Assembly: GCA_030593065.1 (NCBI GenBank)
Contig: JAUVHV010000009.1
Location: 1 to 64,000, forward strand
From: Candidatus Omnitrophota bacterium
Lineage (GTDB): Bacteria > Omnitrophota > Gorgyraeia > JABMRG01
Length of the DNA stretch: 64,000 nucleotides
Reading direction: 5' to 3'
Part shown: piece after piece, positions 21,959 to 31,828 of the stretch
Position numbering within the stretch: position 1 is the first letter of the stretch
How the letters are laid out: every line of letters begins with the position of its first letter
Position numbers and translations under genes: made by a program
Notes under the pieces: generated by a model
The model's database searches: none
Seen by the model: only the letters and a program-made list of their open reading frames with translations
What the model was told of the DNA's origin: nothing

Positions 21959-23854
21959 ATGAAAATTGGGCAGAAATTGGTTTTAGGATTTGCAGGAATT
22001 GCTATTTTATCGATGATTGCCGGAATTGTTAGTGTTTTGCAAAATAGAAATACACAAAGAATTACTGAAATAGAGGTGTATAGGAGTATCTCACATCTTG
22101 ACGATACATCGATTTTAATGGAAGCACAGGAGCATATGGAGATTGCAGCAAAAGATTATCTTTTTTTGGATGTGGCTCTAAAACAAAGAAGAGCAGATTA
22201 TTTTTACGAGAAAGAGCGCCTGGAAGAGACCTACCAGAAATATTATAAAGAATCCTGTGTACACATAAAACCATGGTTAGAAGAGTACTATGAAGCCATG
22301 AAAAAATACAACGCCACAATAGAAGAAGCCTTTGAACTTCATGATCAAGGAGCTGATTTAGAAGTGATAAAAGAGAAAATAAGAGAAGCTGCTAAATATA
22401 TAGAGATTGCGCATGAGGATGCGTTAGAACCAATCATTAAACACGTACACGACTATCACATAGAGCCAGCAAAGGAAGCTATCGCAAAAGGAATTAATAG
22501 AACTACTGCCGTTACTATTATGGCGAGTATTATCACTATATTTTTAGTAATAGGTTTAGGATTGTTTATCTCCCGTTCTATCTCTGTGCCCCTTGCAAAG
22601 TTGAAACATGCAGCAGCTAAAATAGGTATGGGTGAACTAGATACCAAAATAGAAATTAAGGCGAGAGATGAAATTGGTGATTTGGCAACAAGTTTCAATC
22701 GAATGACCGAAGATTTAAAAAAGACGCTGGTCTCCAGGGATTATGTCGATAATATTATCGGAAGCATGATCGATAGCCTGATCGTAACAACTCCCGGGGG
22801 CAAAATCAAGACAGCCAACCAGGCAACCTGTGAGCTTTTAGGGTACAAGCAGGAAGAGCTAATCGGCAAAGACGTAAGCCTTCTATTTCCAGAAGAGGTG
22901 CCGTTTGAAGGAACAAAGCTGGGGAAACTGACCAAAGAGAGCGATTTAGAAAATTATGAGGCGTTGTATAAAGCTAAAGACGGCAAAGAAATCCCCGTAC
23001 TTTTTAGCGGTTCGGTGATGAGAGATAATAATGGCAATATAACCAGCATAGTCTGCGTAGCCAGAGACATCACTGCGCGCAAACAGACAGAGCAGGCCCT
23101 TCAAAACGCGTACAAGGAACTTAAAGATACCCAGGAGCAGCTTATCCAATCGAGTAAGATGGTAGCCATGGGCCAGCTCGCTGCCGGTATATCACATGAG
23201 CTAAACCAGCCGCTTACCTGTATCAAGGGGTTTGCGCAGACAGCGCTCATGGATTTGAGCGAAAAAAATCCAGTAAGAAGTGATTTAAATAAAATAGTGG
23301 AACAGGCCGACTGTATGGACGATATCATCAGGAGCGTAAGGACATTTGCTAAGAGATCGGATTTTCAGCTGAAACCAATTGATGTCAATAAGCCTATCAT
23401 CAACTCATTGTCACTTCTGAATGAGCAATTCAGAGTTCACGATATTCAATTTAAAAGATTTTTGGGCAAGGGCCTGCCCGCGATAAAAGGCGATGTAGGC
23501 CAGTTGCAGCAGGTATTCCTTAACCTTTTAACCAATGCCAGGGACTCTGTCGATAGCCTGGAAGACTTGAAAGAGAGAGAAGTAGTGATAAAGAGCGCTT
23601 TAAGCAAAGATAAAAAAGATATAGAGATAACATTTAAAGATACGGGAATTGGAATTTCCAAAGAGACCCAGGAACATATTTTTAATCCATTTTTTACGAC
23701 TAAATCCCCTGACAAAGGTATGGGATTAGGGTTATCTATTGTTTATCGTATTATCGAAAATCACAAAGGTAAAATCGATGTTATAAGCGAACATGGTAAA
23801 GGAGCGGAATTCAAGGTTACCTTACCTGTTTTCAGGAAAGAGCGTACAGCATGA
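21959..23854 (+). CDS. Membrane sensor histidine kinase (4-helix sensor, HAMP, PAS)
   Basis: 631 aa. TM1 ~9-27, periplasmic helical sensor ~28-178, TM2 ~180-202, HAMP (RSISVPLAKLKHAAAKIGMG), PAS ~265-380 (DNIIGSMIDSLIVTTPGGKI), HisKA with phospho-acceptor in AAGISHELNQPLTCIKG (~412), and HATPase with N-box NLLTNARDS, DTGIGIS, and MGLGLSIVYRI. Start ATG is 16 bp after the previous stop. It overlaps the next response regulator by 4 bp, so they form a pair. Confidence 0.93.
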   Translation: MKIGQKLVLGFAGIAILSMIAGIVSVLQNRNTQRITEIEVYRSISHLDDTSILMEAQEHMEIAAKDYLFLDVALKQRRADYFYEKERLEETYQKYYKESCVHIKPWLEEYYEAMKKYNATIEEAFELHDQGADLEVIKEKIREAAKYIEIAHEDALEPIIKHVHDYHIEPAKEAIAKGINRTTAVTIMASIITIFLVIGLGLFISRSISVPLAKLKHAAAKIGMGELDTKIEIKARDEIGDLATSFNRMTEDLKKTLVSRDYVDNIIGSMIDSLIVTTPGGKIKTANQATCELLGYKQEELIGKDVSLLFPEEVPFEGTKLGKLTKESDLENYEALYKAKDGKEIPVLFSGSVMRDNNGNITSIVCVARDITARKQTEQALQNAYKELKDTQEQLIQSSKMVAMGQLAAGISHELNQPLTCIKGFAQTALMDLSEKNPVRSDLNKIVEQADCMDDIIRSVRTFAKRSDFQLKPIDVNKPIINSLSLLNEQFRVHDIQFKRFLGKGLPAIKGDVGQLQQVFLNLLTNARDSVDSLEDLKEREVVIKSALSKDKKDIEITFKDTGIGISKETQEHIFNPFFTTKSPDKGMGLGLSIVYRIIENHKGKIDVISEHGKGAEFKVTLPVFRKERTA

Positions 23855-24225
23855 ATAAAAAAAAGGTGTTAGTTGTTGATGATGAAGAACTGATCAGGGG
23901 GCTATTTAAAAAAATCCTTCATAAAGAGGGATACGCGATTTGCACGGCGGCGAACGGCGTTTTGGCCTTTGAAAAGATCAAAAAGACCGATTATGACATG
24001 CTGCTTCTGGATCTTAAAATGCCGAAAATGGGAGGAATGGAACTTCTGTCCAGGATGAAGAAGTTGAACAAAAATCCTATCACAATTGTTGTTACCGGAC
24101 ATGGAACTACTGATACCGCCAAAAAAGCGGTAAAACTCGGGTGCTTCGATTATATTACAAAGCCCTTTAACGTTGATGATATCATTGTTGTTATAAAAAA
24201 AGCTTTTGAAGTACCTGTCTTGTGA
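23851..24225 (+). CDS. Single-domain response regulator
   Basis: 124 aa, REC domain only: acidic DD (10-11), phospho-acceptor D54 (LLLDLKMPK), T/S in VVTGHG, and K in ITKPFN. With no output domain it probably passes phosphate on or binds a partner, like Spo0F or CheY. Translationally coupled to the kinase upstream. Confidence 0.93.
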   Translation: MNKKKVLVVDDEELIRGLFKKILHKEGYAICTAANGVLAFEKIKKTDYDMLLLDLKMPKMGGMELLSRMKKLNKNPITIVVTGHGTTDTAKKAVKLGCFDYITKPFNVDDIIVVIKKAFEVPVL

Positions 24226-24264
24226 TTTTTGCCTTAACAAGCCGTATGTTATTATATATTACCA

Positions 24265-25395
24265 ATGCAAAAATTCAATAAAAATATCTTCACAAAAAAT
24301 CCAGTGGAAAAGCCTAGTATTCTAGTCGCTGATGACGATAAAATAATCCGCCAACTCTTCAAACGCGCTTTTGGAGAAAAGAATTACAATATCTATACAG
24401 CAAAGGATGGTTATGCGGCCCTGCGGAAGGCAAAGGAGAAACCCTTTAATCTTTTGATTATGGATTTAAAGATGCCCGGAATAAACGGAGTAGATGTCCT
24501 GGAAGAAGTAAAGAAGAATAACCCCCACATTGAGGTAATTATTATTACCGGTTATCCCACAGTAGAGTTGGCAGTAGAAGCGATTAAGATGGGCGCGTTT
24601 GATTTTATCAGCAAACCTTTTGATATTAAGAGGATATCTTTCGCAATCAGCAGCTGCCTGGAAAAGCAGAAGCTTAATATCAAAAAACAGAATAGGCTGA
24701 TACAGATTGAAAAGATGGCAGCGGTAGGCAAATTGGCTTCGGGTATTGCCCACGAGATCAGGAATCCGTTAGCGATTATTTTAAAAGGGGTGGAACTGCT
24801 TGAAGTTAATCTGTCCGGGGAAGATGGCGCGACCAAAGAGTATATAGAAAAGATAAAATGGAATGTGGAGAGGGCAAATAATATTATTGTTGAGCTTTTA
24901 AATTTTTCAAGAACATCAGAACTTAAACAGCAGCCATTAAATATCTGTAAGCTGCTGGATGAGGCAGTGGACCTGGCCAGAAATCAGGCCAATTTGAACA
25001 ATGTAACAATGAGTAAAGATTTACCAAAAAAAGAGGTGCGGATTAAGGGTGACTATAATCTGCTGCGGCAGGCATTTTTTAATCTATTCATCAATGCGGT
25101 CGACGCGATGCCTAAGGGCGGCAAACTTTGGATAAGGGCATGCCGGGAAAAGGAGAGCAGAATAGGCAAAAGTAAGGTAATGGTAGTAGAGGTTGAAGAT
25201 ACGGGTAAAGGGATTCCTCATGATGAGCTATCAAAGATATTTGATCCTTTTTTTACTACAAAACAGCCAGGCAAAGGGACTGGATTGGGCCTAAGTATCG
25301 TTCATCTGATTTTTGAACGGCATAAGGCAACAATCAAAGCAGAAAGCCAGCAGGGCAAAGGAACAAAATTTATTATCAGGCTGCTTGCGTCTTGA
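24265..25395 (+). CDS. REC-histidine kinase hybrid (soluble)
   Basis: 376 aa, no membrane segment. N-terminal REC (DDD 23-25, D67 in LIMDLKMPG, KPF), a short linker, then HisKA with H in ASGIAHEIRNPLAIILKG (~163), and HATPase (NLFINAVDAMPKGG, DTGKGIP, GTGLGLSIVHL). A receiver ahead of a kinase suggests that upstream phosphorylation tunes this kinase. It is 39 bp after the REC protein. Confidence 0.93.
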   Translation: MQKFNKNIFTKNPVEKPSILVADDDKIIRQLFKRAFGEKNYNIYTAKDGYAALRKAKEKPFNLLIMDLKMPGINGVDVLEEVKKNNPHIEVIIITGYPTVELAVEAIKMGAFDFISKPFDIKRISFAISSCLEKQKLNIKKQNRLIQIEKMAAVGKLASGIAHEIRNPLAIILKGVELLEVNLSGEDGATKEYIEKIKWNVERANNIIVELLNFSRTSELKQQPLNICKLLDEAVDLARNQANLNNVTMSKDLPKKEVRIKGDYNLLRQAFFNLFINAVDAMPKGGKLWIRACREKESRIGKSKVMVVEVEDTGKGIPHDELSKIFDPFFTTKQPGKGTGLGLSIVHLIFERHKATIKAESQQGKGTKFIIRLLAS

Positions 25396-25410
25396 AAAAA
25401 GGGGGCTAAG

Positions 25411-25815
25411 ATGGAAACAGGCAAAACCGGCAAAAAAAAGATACTTCTGGTTGATGACGAAGAAGACTTCTGTTTTTTCATGAAAAAAAACTTAGAAGGC
25501 ACGAATGAATTCCAGGTAATAACAGCTACTGAAGGCCGGGAAGGGATCGATCTAGCCAGAAAAGAGAGGCCGGATCTAATTTTGCTGGATATTGTTATGC
25601 CTGGAGTCTCTGGTGTCGATATGGCTGATGCTCTGTTGAATGACCCCGAAACAAAACAGATTCCAATAATATTCCTGACCGCTGTAGTCGCTGAAGGAGA
25701 GATGGACGGTAATCCTGTTACAAAAATAGGCGGAAGGAATTTTATAGCCAAAACCGTAGGCATTAAAAAGATTATCGCTTTTATAAAAGAAGTGCTGGAA
25801 AAACAAGTTTTATAA
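25411..25815 (+). CDS. Single-domain response regulator
   Basis: 134 aa. REC with DDEED (15-19), D60 (LILLDIVMPG), T in FLTAVV, and K in IAKTVG. The usual KPF is replaced by KTV. The final element of the phosphorelay, lying 72 bp before the polysaccharide genes, which it may control through a partner. Confidence 0.9.
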   Translation: METGKTGKKKILLVDDEEDFCFFMKKNLEGTNEFQVITATEGREGIDLARKERPDLILLDIVMPGVSGVDMADALLNDPETKQIPIIFLTAVVAEGEMDGNPVTKIGGRNFIAKTVGIKKIIAFIKEVLEKQVL

Positions 25816-25887
25816 ATAAAAAGGGGATAGACACTTTTCTCTGAATAAAAAGGCACGCACCACTTTTTATTTTATAAAGAGAATAAA

Positions 25888-27018
25888 ATGAAAAAAAAGA
25901 TTCTTTTTATAATTACCCACCTGGAATTAGGAGGAGCTCAGAAGCAGCTGCTCTCTCTGATAAATAATCTGGACAAGGATAAATACTCCTTGTATTTATG
26001 CGCAGGGCACAGCGGTTACCTTAAGAAAGAGTTTGCGAACTCTTTTCTTTTGAAGGTTAACTTTATAACTGAGTTGGTGCGGAGAATAAGCCCCTTTAAT
26101 GACCTTATTGCTTTTATAAAGCTCTATTTTTTTATCAGGAAGAATAGATTTGATATAGTCCATACTCATTCGCCCAAGGCGTCTATCCTGGGAAGATGGG
26201 CAGCCCATTTCGCGGGTGTAAAAAATATTGTTTATACTGTGCACGGCTGGCCTTTTCATAGGTTTCTAAACCCTCTATCCCGCTGCCTGTATGTTTTTTT
26301 AGAGAAGGTTTCAGCTCTTATCACAAAAAAAATAATTGTCGTTTCATCATCAGGTTTGCGCGAAGGCATTAATAAAAAAGTCTCTTCCTCTGATAAATTT
26401 GTTATAATACATTATGGATTAGATATCGAATGGGCAGAAAGGATTTTTGTTAAGAGAAAATCCGGCTTGCCTTTCGAAGATCTGATTATAAACATATCCT
26501 GCTTGAAGCCTCAGAAAGGTTTAATCTTTTTTTTAGACGCGATAGAAATGATACTAAAGGAGAGAATGGATATGCGCTTTTCTATTTTAGGCGACGGGCC
26601 TTTAAAAGAAAACATTAATCAGGAAATAGAGAAGCGTAAATTAACAGGGCGCCTCTCTTTAGACGGCTGGGTGGACGATATCTCCGGGCTTCTTTCCCGC
26701 GCTTCTATTTTAGTTATTACTTCTCTTTGGGAAGGGCTGCCATTGGCAGTGATTGAGGCCGTTGCTTCCGGCGTGCCGGTGGTCGCTACGGATACAGGCG
26801 GTGTTTTGGATATTCTCGAAGATGGCAATAATGGTATTATTGTTAAGCGTAAAGACACAGAAGGCATTGCAGCCGCGATTCTGGCGATAATGGGTAATTA
26901 TAGCGGCTGGCATGAGAAGGTTATAACTGCTCGAGAAAAGCTGGATTTAATCTGTTGGTCAGATCAGAGGATGGCAGGATTAACTGAAAAAGTTTATCAG
27001 GATATTTTGGCCTTATGA
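25888..27018 (+). CDS. GT4-family glycosyltransferase
   Basis: 376 aa, GT-B fold. Starts ILFIITHLELGGAQKQLLSLI; the C-terminal donor site has SILGDGPLKE and the E-x7-E motif in SLWEGLPLAVIEAVASGVPVV. Transfers a sugar from a nucleotide donor to the growing glycan. First gene of the cluster, overlapping the next by 4 bp. Confidence 0.92.
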   Translation: MKKKILFIITHLELGGAQKQLLSLINNLDKDKYSLYLCAGHSGYLKKEFANSFLLKVNFITELVRRISPFNDLIAFIKLYFFIRKNRFDIVHTHSPKASILGRWAAHFAGVKNIVYTVHGWPFHRFLNPLSRCLYVFLEKVSALITKKIIVVSSSGLREGINKKVSSSDKFVIIHYGLDIEWAERIFVKRKSGLPFEDLIINISCLKPQKGLIFFLDAIEMILKERMDMRFSILGDGPLKENINQEIEKRKLTGRLSLDGWVDDISGLLSRASILVITSLWEGLPLAVIEAVASGVPVVATDTGGVLDILEDGNNGIIVKRKDTEGIAAAILAIMGNYSGWHEKVITAREKLDLICWSDQRMAGLTEKVYQDILAL

Positions 27019-27995
27019 AGATTTATTTAGTTATTTTTTTATTATCGTTTTTTTCAGGATCTGTTTTAATAAATAGATTAAAGAGGTTCTCTTTTAAAGA
27101 GCCTTTTTTAAAGCATAAGAATAATACCCCTTTTCTTGGCGGTACCGGCCTATTGTTATCGTTCGGGTTTGGGGCCTCAGCCCTGTTTTTTTATAAGAAT
27201 ATATATATCTCATCAGAGCTGACGCGCATCTTAATATTTGCTTTTATTGTTTTTATTATGGGCCTACTTGATGATTTTAAGGAATTTTCACTTTTCAAAA
27301 AAGTACTTATTCAGGTAATTGTTATTGGGCTGTTTCTCGTTAAAGGAAAACCGATACAGGTATATTTTATCCCTCTCTGGGCAAACTATTTTGTATCCTT
27401 TTTGTGGATAATGGGGATTACCAATGTTTTTAATCTTCTTGATATTGGCGACGGATTTTGCGCGGGTGTATCATTGATAGCGGGCCTGGCTTTTTTTATT
27501 GTTTTGTTTATAAACGGAAATCTTATTACAGCTGGATTATTTGCCTGCGTTTGCGGGGCATTGTTCTCTTTTTTAATCTTTAACTTTCCCCCGGCAAAGA
27601 TCATGCTGGGCAATTCAGGAAGCCATTTTTTAGGTTTTTTATTTGCCACCTTGAGTATGCATGGCGACTACGCGACTTTAGACAACCCTTTTTCAGTTCT
27701 TATCCCATTAGTTATTTTAGCCTTTCCTATGATAGACACTCTCTACCTTATCGTTAGCCGCCTTAAAAAAGGCATCGCGCCGCTTATGAAAAGCAATGAC
27801 CATATATTTTTGCACCTGCTCTCTTTGGGAAAAACAATAAAACACGCCCTGCTTGACACTTATCTGACCACTTTTTTATGGGGGGTAAGCGGGATTTCCC
27901 TCATTTTCGGCATAAATATATTCTTTTTAAGTTTTATTGCGCTGGCAATTTTATTTTCAACAAGATTAATCTTTATCGCAAATAAAGGACAATAG
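27015..27995 (+). CDS. WecA/MraY-family polyprenyl-phosphate sugar-1-phosphate transferase
   Basis: 326 aa, about ten membrane helices. Motifs: KHKNNTPFLGGTG (acceptor side), MGLLDDFKEFS (DD motif, Mg2+), NVFNLLDIGDGFCAG (NxxNxxDGxDG-like), and MLGNSGSHFLG. It starts glycan synthesis by moving a HexNAc-1-phosphate onto undecaprenyl phosphate in the inner membrane. It overlaps the preceding GT. Confidence 0.9.
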   Translation: MKIYLVIFLLSFFSGSVLINRLKRFSFKEPFLKHKNNTPFLGGTGLLLSFGFGASALFFYKNIYISSELTRILIFAFIVFIMGLLDDFKEFSLFKKVLIQVIVIGLFLVKGKPIQVYFIPLWANYFVSFLWIMGITNVFNLLDIGDGFCAGVSLIAGLAFFIVLFINGNLITAGLFACVCGALFSFLIFNFPPAKIMLGNSGSHFLGFLFATLSMHGDYATLDNPFSVLIPLVILAFPMIDTLYLIVSRLKKGIAPLMKSNDHIFLHLLSLGKTIKHALLDTYLTTFLWGVSGISLIFGINIFFLSFIALAILFSTRLIFIANKGQ

Positions 27996-28002
27996 AGCTA
28001 AA

Positions 28003-29310
28003 GTGCGGAAAAAAAATCTTTTAATTTTAGGGGCAGGCTTATCAGGGTTATCAGCGGCGTATTTTTTAAAGAGAGAAAAGGTAAGAGCGAAAATTTTTGA
28101 GAAAGAGGCAAGACCGGGAGGGTTGTGCCGTTCGATAAGAAAGCAGGGCTTTATCTTTGATTTCAGCGGGCACCTTCTGCATTTCAGGGGTAAAGACACC
28201 CTATCATTGGCCGGAAAAATTTTAAAAGGCAGCTTAATAAGGCATAAAAGAGATTCCTATGTCTATACGTTCAATAAATTCATACCATATCCTTTTCAGT
28301 CCAATTTTAATTATCTGCCCAAAGGCATTGCCCAACAGTGCTTGTCAGGGCTGATCGAGGCCAGAGCGCAAAATTGTTTAAAGAGCGATAACTTTCTGCA
28401 GTGGATCCATAATAAGTTTGGTAAAGGCATAGCCGATCTTTTTATGATCCCCTATAACATCAAATTATGGAAAACCCCCTTAGACAGATTAGAATACAGA
28501 TGGGCGAAAAGATTTATTATTACCCCTACCGCCAGGCAGATTAAGGGGAGTTTTAAAGAAAAGAGAGATAAGCCTTTGGGGTATAATAGTTTTTTTTGGT
28601 ATCCTGAAAAAGGAGGAATAGAAGAGCTGATTAAAGGATTTTCTGAAAACGTTAATAAGATTTACCTGAATAACCATGCAGTGGAGATCGATTTAAGCGG
28701 GAAAAGAGTAATCTTTAAAGACGGAAGAAGAGAAAAGTTTGATAAATTGATATCTACTATTCCACTGCCTGAACTCGGTAAGATAATAACGCCATTACCT
28801 GATGATATAAGGCTCAGTTTTAAGCGGTTAAAATGGATATCTATTTACAATGTCAATTTGGGCGTAAAAACAGAAATTCACCCTTCCCGGCATTGGGTTT
28901 ATTTTGCACAAAAGAATATCCCTTTCTTCAGGGTAGGTTTTTTCCATAATCTTTCTTCTTGCCTTGCGCCTTCGGGGCAAGGGGCTCTGTACGTGGATAC
29001 CTCTTATTCTAAGGACAAGCCAATAGACACAAGAGCAATTGGCGCCCGGATCAGAAGGCACCTGAAGACTACGGGAATTATCAGAAGCGAGGATGAAATT
29101 TGCTGTGAACATGTAAATGATATAAAATATGGTTATCCTGTTTATGACAAGGACTACGCGCCCGCGCGGAAAAAGATACTAAATTTTTTATCAGAAAATG
29201 ATATCACCTCCTGCGGCCGGTATGGCGGTTGGCGTTACCTGTCGATGGAAGATGTTATCCTTGAGGCGGAGAAGATTGTAAGAGGTATGCCATGGAAGAA
29301 TTATCTATAA
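28003..29310 (+). CDS. FAD-dependent oxidoreductase/mutase-like protein
   Basis: 435 aa, GTG start. N-terminal FAD Rossmann site LILGAGLSGLSAAYFL with FEKEARPGGLCRS, as in amine oxidase/UDP-galactopyranose mutase/protoporphyrinogen oxidase relatives. C-terminal CGRYGGWRYLSMEDVILEA is typical of glycan-cluster members, where such proteins modify or isomerise nucleotide sugars. It overlaps the ABC permease gene by 19 bp. Confidence 0.85.
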   Translation: MRKKNLLILGAGLSGLSAAYFLKREKVRAKIFEKEARPGGLCRSIRKQGFIFDFSGHLLHFRGKDTLSLAGKILKGSLIRHKRDSYVYTFNKFIPYPFQSNFNYLPKGIAQQCLSGLIEARAQNCLKSDNFLQWIHNKFGKGIADLFMIPYNIKLWKTPLDRLEYRWAKRFIITPTARQIKGSFKEKRDKPLGYNSFFWYPEKGGIEELIKGFSENVNKIYLNNHAVEIDLSGKRVIFKDGRREKFDKLISTIPLPELGKIITPLPDDIRLSFKRLKWISIYNVNLGVKTEIHPSRHWVYFAQKNIPFFRVGFFHNLSSCLAPSGQGALYVDTSYSKDKPIDTRAIGARIRRHLKTTGIIRSEDEICCEHVNDIKYGYPVYDKDYAPARKKILNFLSENDITSCGRYGGWRYLSMEDVILEAEKIVRGMPWKNYL

Positions 29311-30101
29311 AATTAAATCTAATACGTGAGTTGGCGCTTAAAGACCTTAAAATCCGGTATTCGAGGCCGGTACTTGGGTTTTTTTGGGTATTCTTGACAC
29401 CTATTTTAACAGTGGCGATTTTTTATATAATATTTGGCCTTGTTCTGAATGTAAAGGCCGCGGGTGTCCCATTTATCTTATATCTGATGAGCGGCGTCTT
29501 TCCCTGGGTCTTTTTTCAGGATTCGGTTTTTAGGTCTATCTCCAGCCTGGTAGATAATAAGAATCTGATAAGGGATGCTAATTTCCCGCACTACCTTATA
29601 CCTGTCTCTATTGTGGTTTCAAATGCCATTATTTTTCTACCGCCTCTGCTCATAGTTGTATTTAGTTCATTATTTGTCCTAAAAGGCCTGCCTGTTTTTA
29701 TTATATTATTGCCAGTAGTCCTGATAATTCATTTTATCGTAACACTTTTATTATCCATTACATTCTCTATGTTATATGTAAAGTGGCGAGACCTGAAATA
29801 TGTTATAGAAGCGGCCTTTCTTTTGTTGTTCTACCTGACGCCTGTTTTCTACTCTATTTCGATGATTAAATCATCATTCCCAGGCATCTTGTATAAGGCG
29901 TATATATATAATCCTTTTGTTGGATTGCTAATCCTGTACAGAATTGCGCTCTTAAAAGGTTTTTTAGGAACAATAAGGGGCTATACCGGATTTTTTGTGA
30001 TTGCCCTTCAATTGGTTATATTCATTATGCTAATTTTAATGATTACCGTTTATGTATACAGAAAAAATAAAGGTATTATAAATGATTACCTTGCTTACTG
30101 A
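29292..30101 (+). CDS. ABC-2 polysaccharide exporter permease (Wzm/TagG-like)
   Basis: 269 aa, six membrane helices. N-terminal LALKDLKIRYSRPVLGFFWV and SGVFPWVFFQDSVFRS are typical of O-antigen/teichoic acid exporters. It moves the undecaprenyl-linked glycan to the periplasm with the ATPase encoded next (20-bp overlap). Confidence 0.93.
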   Translation: MEELSIKLNLIRELALKDLKIRYSRPVLGFFWVFLTPILTVAIFYIIFGLVLNVKAAGVPFILYLMSGVFPWVFFQDSVFRSISSLVDNKNLIRDANFPHYLIPVSIVVSNAIIFLPPLLIVVFSSLFVLKGLPVFIILLPVVLIIHFIVTLLLSITFSMLYVKWRDLKYVIEAAFLLLFYLTPVFYSISMIKSSFPGILYKAYIYNPFVGLLILYRIALLKGFLGTIRGYTGFFVIALQLVIFIMLILMITVYVYRKNKGIINDYLAY

Positions 30102-31827
30102 GCCTGAAAAAGATAACCTACCGATAAAATCGGCTGAATTGAGTAAAATTGGCAAAAAATACCGCGTCGCAAAGGCCATTAATCCCGTTTCTGAAGATTT
30201 TTGGGCATTAAAAGACATATCCTTTAATATTTACAAAGGCAGGATATTCGGGATAATCGGAAGAAACGGCGCGGGGAAGACAACACTCTTAAATATTATA
30301 GCGGGAACGCTCTCTCCTACCGAAGGCGATATCCGGCTAAATAGCAGGGTGCGCGGGCTTTTTAACTTAGGGGTAGGGTTTCAGGATGAATTGACAGGCA
30401 GGGAAAATATTTTTCTAAATGGCGCTATTTTAGGCGCCGCGAAAAAAGAGATAGAGAGCAGGCTAAACGCCATAATAGAATTTTCAGAGATAGTTAATTT
30501 TATAGATATGCCTATGGGAAGTTACTCACAGGGTATGCGGCTTCGTCTCGGCTTTAGCATTGTTACTAATTTGGATTTTGATGTATTGATTATCGACGAA
30601 ATTTTGGCGGTAGGCGACGCGCTTTTCCAGAATAAGTGTTATGAGATGCTTGTCGATCTTAAGAAAAGGTCCAAGACTCTTATCATAACCAGCCAGGACC
30701 TGTCTATGATTGAAAGGCTGTGCGATGAAGCTTTACTTATAGACCATGGGCGAATACTATTTCAGGGCAAGCCAAAAGAGGCTATCGGTAAATATAGAGC
30801 TTTGCTTAATACGGAAAAGTTTTTTGTCGGGCTTCCTCCGCGAAAACCCATTAACTTGATAGAGGATACCAAGAAATGGGCGGACAACACATCTGACTGG
30901 GGCAATAAGTTTGGCACAAAAGAGGCCTCAATAGAGAGTGTAAAGTTTATAAATAAGCACGGGGTAGAGGCCAATGAGATAAATACCATGGATTCCCTGA
31001 GAGTAAAAGTATCTTTTTCTGTTAAGGGCGAGGTCAAAAATCCCCATTTTGGCGTTGCTATATTCAGAGATGACGGAGTATACTGCTATGGGCCGAATAC
31101 CGGGTTTGACAACCGGCTGATATCAAAGCTGAAACAGGGCAAGGGTTATTTTTTCCTGGATTACCAGAGCTTATTATTAGCGCCCGGGAAATACAGGGTA
31201 TCTATAGCCATATGGGACAGAGATGAGGCCCTTGCCTATGATCACCACTATGGTTATTATAAATTGACAATTACCGGTTATGATAATAAGCAGAGAGAGC
31301 TCTTATGCATGCCTGTTAAAACAGATGCTGGTATGGCCTCTAAGATTATACGCTTTCTTACTTGCAAAAGAAAAAAAATCGATGTTGGCCGGCATTTATT
31401 AACAAACAAATCCGGTAAGATTTATGATAGCGCGTACGCTAAAATAACGTATGCGCGTTTATTGGATGCCAACGGAAACGGAAAAAATATCTTTATGACT
31501 AATGAGCGGGCTGAATTTAGTATCGGCTTAGATCGCAAAGAACCGGTTGGGAAGGGGCTGTATCTATGGCTTGGGATCTACAGGGATGACGGTATCTATT
31601 GCCAGGGCGTAACCACGCTTTTAAATAATGGCGAGGATTATAGTATTTTATTCCCGAAATTTTTATTGCTCCCAGGACAGTATCTTGGCTCTGTCGGTAT
31701 ATGGGATTCTTTGAATGAAAACTTTTTATTGTATCATCACGGTATATATCCGTTTAAAATGGTGTCTGATAAACAGGACCACGGTACGGTTTATATGAAA
31801 CATGAATGGAAGTGGGGAACCGAGTAA
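30082..31827 (+). CDS. Wzt-like ABC ATPase with duplicated C-terminal glycan-binding domain
   Basis: 581 aa. Nucleotide-binding domain ~10-255: Walker A GRNGAGKTT, signature YSQGMRLRLG, Walker B VLIIDEILAVGD. Two Wzt_C-type beta-sandwich units follow, the first around residues 285-400 (FRDDGVYCYGPNTG ... SIAIWDRDEALAYDHHYG) and the second around 440-575 (YRDDGIYCQGVTT ... SVGIWDSLNENFLLYHHG). Wzt normally has one such domain, which checks the glycan's chain-end cap. Two suggest a composite or bipartite recognition signal. Confidence 0.93.
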   Translation: MITLLTEPEKDNLPIKSAELSKIGKKYRVAKAINPVSEDFWALKDISFNIYKGRIFGIIGRNGAGKTTLLNIIAGTLSPTEGDIRLNSRVRGLFNLGVGFQDELTGRENIFLNGAILGAAKKEIESRLNAIIEFSEIVNFIDMPMGSYSQGMRLRLGFSIVTNLDFDVLIIDEILAVGDALFQNKCYEMLVDLKKRSKTLIITSQDLSMIERLCDEALLIDHGRILFQGKPKEAIGKYRALLNTEKFFVGLPPRKPINLIEDTKKWADNTSDWGNKFGTKEASIESVKFINKHGVEANEINTMDSLRVKVSFSVKGEVKNPHFGVAIFRDDGVYCYGPNTGFDNRLISKLKQGKGYFFLDYQSLLLAPGKYRVSIAIWDRDEALAYDHHYGYYKLTITGYDNKQRELLCMPVKTDAGMASKIIRFLTCKRKKIDVGRHLLTNKSGKIYDSAYAKITYARLLDANGNGKNIFMTNERAEFSIGLDRKEPVGKGLYLWLGIYRDDGIYCQGVTTLLNNGEDYSILFPKFLLLPGQYLGSVGIWDSLNENFLLYHHGIYPFKMVSDKQDHGTVYMKHEWKWGTE

Positions 31828-31828
31828 A

